Notes: generated by a model from the sequence alone, not told the origin. Positions 1-5,685 are shown, numbered from the stretch's first letter. The stretch: DNA of 14,585 nt from Acidobacteriaceae bacterium (GCA_003168235.1 PMSZ01000411.1:1-14585), one strand, 5' to 3'. Numbers and translations: made by a program.

Positions 1-1172
1 AGCGGAGTCACATCCAGCAGCAACAGGTCCTTCACTTCGCCCTTGAGCACTCCACCCTGAATCGCCGCGCCTACCGCCACGACTTCATCCGGATTCACGC
101 CCTTGTGTCCTTCGCGTCCAAACAATTCTTTTACAATCGCCTGGATGCGCGGCATTCTCGTCTGCCCGCCCACCAGCACCACTTCGTTGATCTTCGAAGC
201 GTCCACGCCGGCGTCTTTCATGCACTGTTTCGACGGTCCCACCGAGCGCTGCAAAATGTCTTCGACCATCGATTCCAGCTTCGCCCGCGTCAGCTTCTTC
301 ACCAGGTGCTTCGGACCCGAAGCGTCCGCCGTAATAAATGGCAGATTGATCTCCGTCTCCATCGTGGTTGAAAGCTCGATCTTCGCGCGCTCCGCTGCAT
401 CCCTCAGACGCTGCAAAGCCATCTCATTGCCCTTGCCGCGCAGGTCGAGTCCTTCATCTTTCTTGAACTCGTCAATCAGCCAATCCACCAGCCGCTGATC
501 GATGTTGTCGCCGCCCAGGTGCGTGTCGCCATTGGTGGCTTTCACTTCGATCACGCCTTCGCCCACTTCCAGAATCGAAATGTCGAACGTGCCGCCGCCA
601 AAGTCATACACGGCAATCGTCTCGTCCTTGCCCTTGTCGAGTCCGTAAGCAAGTGCCGCCGCCGTCGGCTCGTTGATGATTCTCTTCACGTCGAGCCCGG
701 CAATCTTTCCCGCATCTTTCGTCGCCTGCCGCTGCGCATCGTTAAAATACGCCGGCACCGTGATTACCGCCTCGGTCACTTTTTCTCCGAGATAATCTTC
801 CGCCGCCTTCTTCAGCTTCTGCAGGATCATCGCCGAAATCTCCGGCGGAGTGTATTCCTTCCCCTGCGCCACCACAGCCACGTTGTCGCCCTGCCGCACT
901 ACCTTATATGGGACCATCTTCAGTTCTTCGCTGACCTCGTCATAGCGCCGTCCCATAAAGCGCTTGATCGAATACACCGTGTTCTCCGGATTGGTAATGG
1001 CCTGCCGCTTGGCGACTTGCCCCACCAGCCGTTCCCCGGTCTTGGTAAATCCCACCACCGAAGGCGTAGTCCGACCACCTTCTTCATTCGGGATAACCTT
1101 GGGCTCTCCCCCCTCCATAACCGCCACGCAGGAGTTCGTAGTCCCCAAGTCAATTCCAATGATCTTGCTCAT
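1..1172 (-). CDS. dnaK: Molecular chaperone DnaK (Hsp70), N-terminal part, truncated by window edge
   Basis: ATP-dependent Hsp70 chaperone that folds and protects cytosolic proteins together with DnaJ and GrpE. About 390 codons read without a stop from the ATG at 1170-1172 to the window edge. This covers the whole nucleotide-binding domain and the start of the substrate-binding domain; a full protein is about 640 residues, so the C-terminal 250 or so lie outside. Visible Hsp70 signatures are IDLGTTNS near residue 6 (phosphate 1), the block VPAYFNDAQRQATKDAG near 137 (connect 1), YDFGGGTFDIS near 190 (phosphate 2), VLVGGQTRMP near 335 (adenosine) and the linker DLLLLDVTP at the edge. The start is supported by GGAGG at 1178-1182 (minus strand), five bases upstream. 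An obvious promoter lies 75 bp further upstream. No grpE or dnaJ is visible on this side. Identification is certain. Confidence 0.98.
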   Translation of the reverse strand, partial: MSKIIGIDLGTTNSCVAVMEGGEPKVIPNEEGGRTTPSVVGFTKTGERLVGQVAKRQAITNPENTVYSIKRFMGRRYDEVSEELKMVPYKVVRQGDNVAVVAQGKEYTPPEISAMILQKLKKAAEDYLGEKVTEAVITVPAYFNDAQRQATKDAGKIAGLDVKRIINEPTAAALAYGLDKGKDETIAVYDFGGGTFDISILEVGEGVIEVKATNGDTHLGGDNIDQRLVDWLIDEFKKDEGLDLRGKGNEMALQRLRDAAERAKIELSTTMETEINLPFITADASGPKHLVKKLTRAKLESMVEDILQRSVGPSKQCMKDAGVDASKINEVVLVGGQTRMPRIQAIVKELFGREGHKGVNPDEVVAVGAAIQGGVLKGEVKDLLLLDVTP

Positions 1173-1224
1173 AATCCATCCTCCAACCTCGTCAAAATTC
1201 TAGACAAGTGCTTTATAATCAATA

Positions 1225-1239
1225 CCGTAATGATTACGG
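1225..1239. promoter_or_regulatory. Perfect 7-1-7 palindrome at the predicted dnaK transcription start
   Basis: CCGTAAT-G-ATTACGG is a perfect inverted repeat (1225-1231 and 1233-1239). It lies just downstream of the predicted dnaK -10 box, so it covers roughly +2 to +16 of the transcript. It could be an operator or a short 5' UTR hairpin. It is not a CIRCE element, which has TTAGCACTC half sites and a 9-bp spacer. Function is inferred from position only. Confidence 0.45.
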
Positions 1240-1247
1240 CTCCGGCC

Positions 1248-1276
1248 ATACTATAACCTGAGCGAACCGTTGTCAA
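1248..1276 (-). promoter_or_regulatory. Sigma-70-type promoter of dnaK
   Basis: On the minus strand a perfect -35 hexamer TTGACA (1271-1276) is followed by exactly 17 bp and the -10 hexamer TAGTAT (1248-1253, four of six consensus bases). Initiation near 1240 would give a leader of about 70 nt before the dnaK start codon. Confidence 0.7.
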
Positions 1277-1277
1277 G
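1257..1277 (-). promoter_or_regulatory. HAIR-like element (possible HspR operator) over the dnaK -35 box
   Basis: Read on the minus strand, CTTGACA and GCTCAGG are separated by exactly 7 bp. The HAIR element bound by the heat-shock repressor HspR is CTTGAGT-N7-ACTCAAG, so each half matches 5 of 7 positions with the right spacing. It overlaps the -35 hexamer, where a repressor would block RNA polymerase. HspR control of dnaK is well known in actinobacteria; its presence here is inferred. Confidence 0.4.
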
Positions 1278-1372
1278 GTTTAGATGCGATTGGAGGAGAA
1301 GAGGATGCGGCTCCACGCCAGGTCGGGAGCCGTTTCTCCGAATGTTGGTTAGGATAATCCCTTTTCTGGGAA

Positions 1373-1414
1373 TTGCTAGCTATTCCATTGCTTGTATGCT
1401 AAGCTATTCTATTG
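1373..1414 (+). promoter_or_regulatory. Putative promoter and paired direct repeat upstream of the PIN-domain operon
   Basis: Two direct copies of AGCTATTCYATTG lie at 1378-1390 and 1402-1414, 24 bp apart from start to start (about two helical turns). Between them sits a possible -10 hexamer TATGCT (1395-1400), with TTGCTA (1373-1378) 16 bp upstream as a -35. Repeats flanking a core promoter directly before a toxin-antitoxin-like pair fit an autoregulatory operator, but this rests on layout alone. Confidence 0.4.
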
Positions 1415-1436
1415 AGATCAAAAGAGGGTATGCAGA

Positions 1437-1838
1437 ATGAAACACGCTGACAGAATCCGTGGTTTCGGGAGAGAAAGATATGTCTTACCGGCACGCCAAC
1501 GGAAAGAAAAGCGTTTTTCGATCCGAGTCGGTGATGTCGTTCGAGAGATGAAACTGACCGGCCTTGTTCCTGCAGCTTGCAACGCCTTGCAGACCCGTGA
1601 GTTTCTAGAGAGCAACGGCTTGAAACTGGTAGAGAAAAGCGGCCCAAAGTCAGGCCAAAGCACGACCGTCGTATACACCTACGAGTTCGCCGGTACCAAA
1701 CCGTCCTCCCCGCACGAGCACGATTCCTGGAAGCGTTTGCGAGGCGCGCTGAAAGGCGTTTTCGCCGAACTTGGTGGTGGCGAAGCCTATCTTCGAGATG
1801 AGAGGAAGAACTTCTACCCGACCAAGGAGGACGAGTGA
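1437..1838 (+). CDS. Unknown small protein, probable partner (antitoxin?) of the downstream PIN toxin
   Basis: A 133-aa basic protein without signal peptide or membrane segment. I cannot name its family. The most family-like part is residues 26-85, starting FSIRVGDVVREMKLTGLVP, then a Cys-containing helix-like stretch (ACNALQTREFL) and a motif reading KSGPKSGQSTTVVYTYEF near 67-84. The tail (after about 88) is charged and ends KEDE. The start has an AGAGGG ribosome-binding site at 1423-1428, 8 nt upstream. The stop codon overlaps the GTG start of the PIN gene by four bases (GTGA, 1835-1838), so the two are translationally coupled. Being first in a coupled pair before a VapC-like toxin suggests an antitoxin role. 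Against a standard antitoxin, it is long and shows no clear ribbon-helix-helix, AbrB or Phd fold. Existence as a gene is well supported; function is not. Confidence 0.75.
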   Translation: MKHADRIRGFGRERYVLPARQRKEKRFSIRVGDVVREMKLTGLVPAACNALQTREFLESNGLKLVEKSGPKSGQSTTVVYTYEFAGTKPSSPHEHDSWKRLRGALKGVFAELGGGEAYLRDERKNFYPTKEDE

Positions 1839-2260
1839 GCCGCGTCTATTGGGACACGATGCTCTTCATATACTGGCTGGAAGATCATCCGCAGTATGCG
1901 CGACGCGTGGACGCGATTCGCTCTCGCATGGAACAGCGCCACGATCAATTGATTACAGGCGCCTTTACCTTCGGAGAAGTGTTAGCTGGGGCCTATCGCA
2001 AAGGCACTCCCCAGTTGGCGGACGATACCCGTCGCTTGTTGCAAGACGCGGTGGCAGAGGTCATACCATTCACACTGGAGACTGCCGGCCATTATGCGCG
2101 CATCCGTGCAATTCCGGGCGTTACTCCGGCAGATGCAATCCATCTGGCATCCGCCGCTCAAGCTGACACCGATCTCTTCTTGACGAATGACAAAAGGCTC
2201 ATCGGAAAAATTGTGCCCGGGATTCAATTCGTCGCTTCGCTGGAGACAAACCTATTCTGA
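1835..2260 (+). CDS. PIN-domain protein, VapC-like ribonuclease toxin
   Basis: A 141-aa PIN-domain protein of typical VapC length. PIN toxins are Mg-dependent endoribonucleases that cleave tRNA, rRNA or mRNA when freed from their antitoxin. The four acidic residues expected of the active site are present: Asp7 in YWDTMLFIYWLED, Glu48 in FTFGEVLAG, Asp100 in VTPADAIHLASA, and Asp119 in FLTNDKRL. The start is GTG at 1835, inside the last codons of the upstream gene (overlap GTGA), which implies coupled translation; no other start reaches the essential Asp7. The catalytic set looks complete, so the toxin is probably active unless neutralised. The unusual point is the upstream partner, which is not a recognisable VapB. 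The PIN fold is near certain; the toxin role is inferred. Confidence 0.88.
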   Translation: MSRVYWDTMLFIYWLEDHPQYARRVDAIRSRMEQRHDQLITGAFTFGEVLAGAYRKGTPQLADDTRRLLQDAVAEVIPFTLETAGHYARIRAIPGVTPADAIHLASAAQADTDLFLTNDKRLIGKIVPGIQFVASLETNLF

Positions 2261-2304
2261 GGCCCGCCGACAGCTTGCTAGAATCACCAGCCTCGTGAGG
2301 AGCG

Positions 2305-2748
2305 ATGGAAATCATGAATAGCCAACAAGCCAACACAATCGGAGAATATGAAAACGAGATAAGGAGGCGGGGCGGCAACAGGAAACTAGACTGGAATGAA
2401 AGCAACGCTAGTGAAAGTCGTGGCGTCCTTTTCGCGGAAGTAGACGGGGTCACCCTGATGGTCTACCCCGACGGTTTGATAAATATACCTGCACGCTGCT
2501 CGTGGAGTTTTGACAAATATACTCACGTAACAGCGGCGGCGTGTGCGAAGGTGCTGTGGGCCCGGCAGAAGAAACGGGATGACAACAATCCTGAGGCGGC
2601 GAAGAAGCCGCGCAGGCGGCCATCTCGGTCCGCTCGTCGGCCCGGACTTAAAATGTCGCGTAGACGACTGCCCTTGCCAGAAAGAACTTCCACAAATGCG
2701 GCAGAGGCGAAGCCTTGGCTCACGCAACGCAAAACAGGACATTCGTAA
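2305..2748 (+). CDS. Hypothetical protein, 147 aa
   Basis: Not recognised. The N-terminal two thirds look protein-like, with a hydrophobic, strand-rich section (RGVLFAEVDGVTLMVYPDG and following, residues 39-65) and a helix ending WARQKKRDD near 85-93. The last 55 residues are Arg/Pro/Lys-rich and low in complexity and may be out of the original frame. No signal peptide or membrane helix. The start is ambiguous: GAGGAG at 2297-2302 is only 2 nt from the ATG at 2305 and 11 nt from the next in-frame ATG at 2314. It begins 44 bp after the PIN gene on the same strand and could be co-transcribed; a possible -10 box (TAGAAT) lies near 2279. It sits in an accessory patch with decayed genes, so it may be a degraded gene itself. 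Confidence 0.45.
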   Translation: MEIMNSQQANTIGEYENEIRRRGGNRKLDWNESNASESRGVLFAEVDGVTLMVYPDGLINIPARCSWSFDKYTHVTAAACAKVLWARQKKRDDNNPEAAKKPRRRPSRSARRPGLKMSRRRLPLPERTSTNAAEAKPWLTQRKTGHS

Positions 2749-2965
2749 AGAGAAGTACCGGGGTTTCAGTGGCTGTCACTGACTAAGATATCTGGACTTT
2801 GCGGGCAATAAAAAAGGTGACCTCTAGAGCATCAAGGACGCTTGCCGGGTGCCCCACCTTTCGCGCTTTTCGAAAGGTGGGATTTCACGGTCGTATCAAT
2901 CTAGGGGTTCTATACGACGCCATTTCACTTGCAGGCAGGCGATGTTTTTTCGTACCCTGAAAACG
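2749..2965. other. Intergenic stretch with two hairpins, no gene seen
   Basis: About 217 bp between the hypothetical gene and the antitoxin remnant. It has a short hairpin TCAGTG-GCTGT-CACTGA at 2766-2782, just after the preceding gene and without a U-run, and the larger perfect hairpin at 2853-2881. A frame open from 2849 into the antitoxin remnant runs through the hairpin and does not look like protein. Confidence 0.5.
2853..2881. repeat. Perfect 11-bp inverted repeat, possible interspersed palindromic element
   Basis: CCCACCTTTCG (2853-2863) and CGAAAGGTGGG (2871-2881) are exact reverse complements around a 7-nt loop. No run of T follows on either side, so it is a poor intrinsic terminator. 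The stem length and intergenic position suit a REP-like dispersed repeat; a genome-wide copy count would decide. Confidence 0.6.
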
Positions 2966-3057
2966 ATGGAAGTACACTTCACGCCCGAGCAGCAAGCGCA
3001 GATTGCGCAGATCGCCACCAAATGGACGCCCGCCTTGAAGCCATGTTCAAGCACTGA
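2966..3057 (+). pseudogene. Antitoxin remnant (ParD/RelB-like) with an internal deletion and frame change
   Basis: The ATG at 2966 opens a frame reading MEVHFTPEQQAQIAQIATK, a typical N-terminus of the small antitoxins paired with ParE-like toxins. After 19 codons the sequence jumps: the expected C-terminal end, MDARLEAMFKH then stop, is present at 3022-3057 in a different frame, beginning on the last base of codon 19. About 40 residues of the middle are therefore missing compared with the usual 70-75 aa, and the join is out of frame. The true stop is followed 14 bp later by the toxin start, the normal spacing for such an operon. I read this as a deletion-inactivated antitoxin. That the two pieces belong together is inferred from remembered family sequences, not from an alignment. 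Confidence 0.72.
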
Positions 3058-3071
3058 CGCGCGTTCGTCCC

Positions 3072-3290
3072 ATGCGCATCCGTTGGACTGTCCCAGCCGC
3101 CGATGACCTTCAGAACATCAAGAATTATTTGCAAAACCATTACTCGCGCTTCGCAGAGCCGACGGTGCGGGCAATCTACCAGCGTATCCGTCTCCTGAAA
3201 ACCTCACCGCACAGCGGCAGGCCAGGGCTGCCGACCGCGACGACGCACATTCGAGATCTGCTCCCAATCGCCCCAAATTCCGCGCTGCGA
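3072..3290 (+). pseudogene. ParE/RelE-family toxin, 3'-truncated remnant
   Basis: From the ATG at 3072 the first 52 residues are a clear ParE-type start: MRIRWTVPAADDLQNIKNYL, then FAEPTVRAIYQRIRLLKTSP and the hallmark GRPG at 49-52. After that the family pattern (roughly ELVL...PYIVVYRV, ending near residue 95) disappears. The frame continues without resemblance into the start of the dehydrogenase gene at 3323, which it overlaps in another frame until 3542; that extension is spurious. The C-terminal half is probably lost by deletion, so the toxin should be dead. This matches loss of function of the adjacent antitoxin. ParE-like toxins poison DNA gyrase and RelE types cleave mRNA; which applied here cannot be told. 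The end coordinate is approximate. Confidence 0.75.
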
Positions 3291-3322
3291 TACAATCGCC
3301 AATCCCTCTCAAGGAGTCGCTC

Positions 3323-4186
3323 ATGTCTTCGGTACTCATCACTGGAACCAGTAAAGGAATCGGTTTTGAAGCCGCACTGGCTTTCGCCCGCGCCGGCCAC
3401 AAAGTCTACGCCACCATGCGCAACCCGTCGCAGGCTCCAGAATTGGCGCAAACCTCGACGCGAGAGAAACTGCCAATCGTCATCTCAGCCATGGATGTGG
3501 ATTCCGACCCGTCCGTGCGCGATGCCATTGCCGCCCTTCTGAAGCAGGGTCCGATCGACGTGCTCGTCAACAACGCCGGAGTGGAGCGATCGGGCTCCGT
3601 CGAAGAGCTTCCTCTGGCTGGTTTCCGCGCCGTCATGGAGACCAATTATTTTGGCGCGATCCGTTGCATTCAGGCCGTTGCGCCGCACATGCGCCAACGC
3701 CGCAGCGGTTGCATCATCAACGTGTCCTCGGTCGCCGGTCGCATTACCAATCCGCCGTTGTCGTCCTACACCGCGTCCAAGTGGGCGCTGGAAGCGGTGA
3801 GTGAAGCGCTGGCCGGTGAGATGAAGACATTCAATGTCCGCGTGGCGATTGTTGAACCGGGCATCATCGATACCGCAATGGCGCGCCGCCTCGAACGTCC
3901 TCCGTCCGAATCTCCCTACCCGCAGCAGGCGCGTTTCGCTTCTCTTTTTGAAGCCTCGCTGAAAAACCCCGCGCCGCCCTCACTGGTCGCTCAGAAAATT
4001 CTGGAAGTCGCCGACAGCGGAACGTGGCAGCTCCGCCATTTGGTCGGACCCGATGCCGCCGGCTTCCTGCAGTGGCGCACCCAGATGACGGACGAGCAGT
4101 GGGTGGCTCTGCACGGCAGCGACGACGAAACCTGGTACAGCAGAATCGAGCACGACTTCGGCATGAACACGCGCCCCAAGAAATAA
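3323..4186 (+). CDS. Short-chain dehydrogenase/reductase (SDR), classical type
   Basis: A 287-aa cytosolic NAD(P)-dependent oxidoreductase with a Rossmann fold. Seen: TGTSKGIG at 7-14 (cofactor glycine motif), NNAG at 83-86, Asn108, catalytic Ser136 in NVSS, Tyr149 and Lys153 in YTASK, and VEPG after strand beta-6. The full catalytic set Asn-Ser-Tyr-Lys is present. Arg33 in the second strand region hints at NADP(H) preference. The C-terminal 60 residues extend a little beyond the minimal SDR core. The start has AAGGAG at 3311-3316, 6 nt upstream; a possible -10 box TACAAT lies at 3291-3296 inside the decayed toxin. It stands alone, with broken genes upstream and a convergent gene downstream. 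The substrate cannot be read from sequence. Confidence 0.93.
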   Translation: MSSVLITGTSKGIGFEAALAFARAGHKVYATMRNPSQAPELAQTSTREKLPIVISAMDVDSDPSVRDAIAALLKQGPIDVLVNNAGVERSGSVEELPLAGFRAVMETNYFGAIRCIQAVAPHMRQRRSGCIINVSSVAGRITNPPLSSYTASKWALEAVSEALAGEMKTFNVRVAIVEPGIIDTAMARRLERPPSESPYPQQARFASLFEASLKNPAPPSLVAQKILEVADSGTWQLRHLVGPDAAGFLQWRTQMTDEQWVALHGSDDETWYSRIEHDFGMNTRPKK

Positions 4187-4224
4187 CGCAGCGTCCCGCA
4201 AACTCGCGGCATTAGTTTAACGGT

Positions 4225-4261
4225 GTCATCCTGAGCGAGCGGGGTGGGCGAGCGAAGGACC
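4225..4261. repeat. GTCATCCTGAGCGA...GCGAAGGACC intergenic element
   Basis: Lies between the convergent SDR and PilZ genes. It begins GTCATCCTGAGCGAGC and ends GAGCGAAGGACC, with a GC-rich insert. A related copy (GTCATCC...GAAGCGAAGGAC) lies at 9730-9753 after another gene. TCCT and AGGA ends can pair. From memory this motif recurs in many bacterial genomes between genes; I cannot count copies here. Confidence 0.5.
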
Positions 4262-4325
4262 TATGCATTTTGCTTGTGGTCCATGTGCTCCCGCCACAGC
4301 AAACGACAGTGAAATCGTTCTAGCT

Positions 4326-4988
4326 TTACAGCCCGGCTTTCCTGCCCAACGGCGAAAGCGTCCCCAGAAATTGCCGGATTCGTTCAACGTCGGCTGCGGA
4401 AATCTTGTTGAACTTCACCCCAATTCCAAATCCCGGCGTACTGTAAGTGACCTCGCTCTCCGCCCAGACCTTGATTTCGTTAATCCAGATGCCTACTCTC
4501 ACCGCGCTCCCCGGCTGCAGCGGAATCGCCATTTCGATGAAACATCCAGCGACACTCAGCTCCGCAATCGTCGCCCAAAATGACCCTCCACTTGGGGTAT
4601 GAAGCTCCACCGAGTTGTGGCACTTGAAGCGTGGGTACTGCCGTCTTTCGACCGAAATTTGGCCCCTGTATGTGTCCGGAGTGGCGTCGGGCAGAGGAAA
4701 ATCCCAGAGAGGCTTCTCCGGAGAAATATTGAGCAGGCCCACATGTCCGGCTTTGGGTGTGCCAGATTGCCCCACCCATTTGACGCGAAAGTGGACCCGG
4801 TTGGTGCCGTAGGTCAAGCCGACAATCTCGTCGAGATTGAGCTTTGGCTGCACATCGCTCAACTCGACTCCATGCCGGCTGATGTTGACTACGGTCGCTT
4901 TCTCGGTGAACACCTTGCCGCTGCTGTCGGTGCCGAAGATCCGCACCATGGCTTGCACCTCTTTGCGAGGCTCGCGGCGCTTGCTCAT
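4326..4988 (-). CDS. Tandem PilZ-domain protein, probable c-di-GMP receptor
   Basis: A 220-aa soluble protein with two PilZ domains. Domain 1 (about 1-100) has R4xxxR8 and N35xS37xxG40 (NISRHG), the complete c-di-GMP-binding signature, then a strand region ending FRVKWVG...GHVGLLNISPEKPLW. Domain 2 (about 110-215) has RRQYPR at 115-120 (R116xxxR120), but its second motif is ELSVAG at 143-148, with Glu where Asp/Asn is usual, so it may bind weakly. I chose the ATG at 4988 because GGAG lies 8 nt upstream; the frame also opens with a GTG at 5012 without a good ribosome-binding site. No membrane segment or effector domain is visible, so it probably acts by binding a partner. The same first-domain subtype is found fused to the transducer at 5790-7412, suggesting a shared origin. 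Confidence 0.9.
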   Translation of the reverse strand: MSKRREPRKEVQAMVRIFGTDSSGKVFTEKATVVNISRHGVELSDVQPKLNLDEIVGLTYGTNRVHFRVKWVGQSGTPKAGHVGLLNISPEKPLWDFPLPDATPDTYRGQISVERRQYPRFKCHNSVELHTPSGGSFWATIAELSVAGCFIEMAIPLQPGSAVRVGIWINEIKVWAESEVTYSTPGFGIGVKFNKISAADVERIRQFLGTLSPLGRKAGL

Positions 4989-5088
4989 TCTCCGGTCTCC
5001 AAGCCGTTCCACGTGTGTTGAGAGGACACTAGGAACTCAACAGATCAACGACAAATAGCCCGCACCTCACATCCCACATCTCTCAGAC

Positions 5089-5112
5089 CACTATACGCGA
5101 CACTGTACGCGA
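5089..5112. repeat. Two tandem 12-mers CACTRTACGCGA
   Basis: CACTATACGCGA (5089-5100) is followed directly by CACTGTACGCGA (5101-5112), differing at one base. They lie about 100 bp upstream of the tandem-PilZ gene start. The first copy contains ACTATA, which reads TATAGT on the minus strand and could be a -10 box. A regulatory role is possible but unproven. Confidence 0.35.
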
Positions 5113-5201
5113 ATCGTTCTTAGTTGCCGACCATGGAAGCACAGTTGTCGCGACGCTAGCGCTTTTCGCGGGATCCTGCGCTGAGCGGGAAACCGGGGTA
5201 A

Positions 5202-5483
5202 TTACCCCCGCGCTTTCTTACGCTCCTCCATCATTAACTTCCGGAGGGCGCGATTGATCCGGGTCTGGTAACCCCGTCCGCCCCGCTGGAACCATTCCAA
5301 AATGTCGGCATCCAGCCGCAGCGTGATCGGCTTTTTGAGTGGCCTGTACAGGCTGGCTAATTCTTCCGGCGAGAACTGCGGCAGCATTCCCCGCTGGGCC
5401 GAAGCCTCGATCCTGGTAATTTTTACCGGGTATTTTTTACGCGATGCCTTCCTGCGCTTCGTAACTCGTTTGCGTGGTTTCAT
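5202..5483 (-). CDS. brnA: BrnA-type antitoxin, solitary
   Basis: A 93-aa basic protein. Residues 50-84 carry the BrnA family pattern: KPITLRLDADILEWF, then GRGYQTRINRALRKLM. This is a ribbon-helix-helix DNA-binding fold (strand 53-58, helices after it). The first 25 residues are a Lys/Arg-rich tail. In known BrnTA modules the toxin BrnT, a RelE-fold ribonuclease, lies directly upstream of brnA and the antitoxin represses the operon. Here no BrnT frame is found on either side, so the antitoxin appears to stand alone with its own promoter. AGGA at 5489-5492 lies about 6 nt before the ATG. It may serve as a free regulator or be the relic of a module. A generic CopG/RHH repressor is the alternative reading. 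Confidence 0.82.
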   Translation of the reverse strand: MKPRKRVTKRRKASRKKYPVKITRIEASAQRGMLPQFSPEELASLYRPLKKPITLRLDADILEWFQRGGRGYQTRINRALRKLMMEERKKARG

Positions 5484-5493
5484 TTAAGTCCTG

Positions 5494-5532
5494 TTGTGCG
5501 TACATTATCATACTAACATATTGTATGCACAA
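5494..5532 (-). promoter_or_regulatory. brnA promoter inside a 10-bp inverted repeat (probable autoregulatory operator)
   Basis: On the plus strand TTGTGCGTAC (5494-5503) and GTATGCACAA (5523-5532) form an inverted repeat matching at 9 of 10 positions, with a 19-bp centre. On the minus strand the same segment gives -35 TTGTGC (5527-5532) and -10 GATAAT (5504-5509), exactly 17 bp apart. The operator arms thus overlie or touch both promoter elements, as expected for repression by a ribbon-helix-helix protein such as the adjacent BrnA. The transcript leader would be only about 14 nt. Confidence 0.62.
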
Positions 5533-5545
5533 AAAAGGCTGTAAA

Positions 5546-5563
5546 GTGTTCCACGTGGAACAC
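5546..5563. other. parS: parS-like centromere site (ParB-binding palindrome)
   Basis: GTGTTCCACGTGGAACAC is a perfect 18-bp palindrome. Its 16-bp core TGTTCCACGTGGAACA (5547-5562) agrees with the broadly conserved bacterial parS consensus (TGTTNCACGTGAAACA and close variants). ParB binds such sites and nucleates the origin-proximal partition complex. It is intergenic, 14 bp beyond the brnA operator. No parA/parB genes are in the window, which is normal because parS sites are dispersed around the origin. Confidence 0.82.
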
Positions 5564-5592
5564 ATCTCACTTTTGCACGACCCCAGCCGCTC

Positions 5593-5685
5593 CCGTCGGT
5601 CCATGACCAAGATCAGGACACCGACGGTCGGGTCAGGATGCGGCTAACTCTAAGGCCGCCAGCGGCTAACCACTCTGCCATGTCC
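5593..5685. other. Structured intergenic region upstream of the chemotaxis transducer
   Basis: Part of the gene-free stretch 5484-5789. Several pairings are visible: CCGTCGGT (5593-5600) with ACCGACGG (5620-5627); GGACA (5616-5620) with TGTCC (5681-5685); and a GCGGC-GCCGC-GCGGC triplet (5640-5644, 5655-5659, 5662-5666) in which the middle arm can pair with either neighbour. GCGGCTAAC is repeated directly at 5640 and 5662. On the minus strand the 70-nt unit has tRNA-like ends and a GGCAGAGTGGTTA stretch resembling a D arm, but it has no proper anticodon or T arm. It could be a structured 5' leader of the transducer mRNA or a decayed RNA gene. I match it to no known riboswitch. Confidence 0.35.

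Noticed and set aside
519..1256. Long plus-strand open frame (245 codons) opposite dnaK
   Set aside because: It is the antisense of a certain dnaK and rich in His, Arg and Leu; no family resemblance.
3072..3542. ParE-like frame read as a full 156-aa protein
   Set aside because: Resemblance ends near residue 54, and the rest overlaps the SDR gene in another frame; treated as a truncated pseudogene.
4599..5021. Plus-strand frame of 140 codons opposite the tandem-PilZ gene
   Set aside because: Antisense of a gene with clear PilZ motifs; no independent support.
5616..5685. Possible tRNA on the minus strand
   Set aside because: A D-arm-like stretch and pairing ends are present, but there is no valid anticodon stem and no GTTCGA-type T arm. 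Kept only as a structured region.
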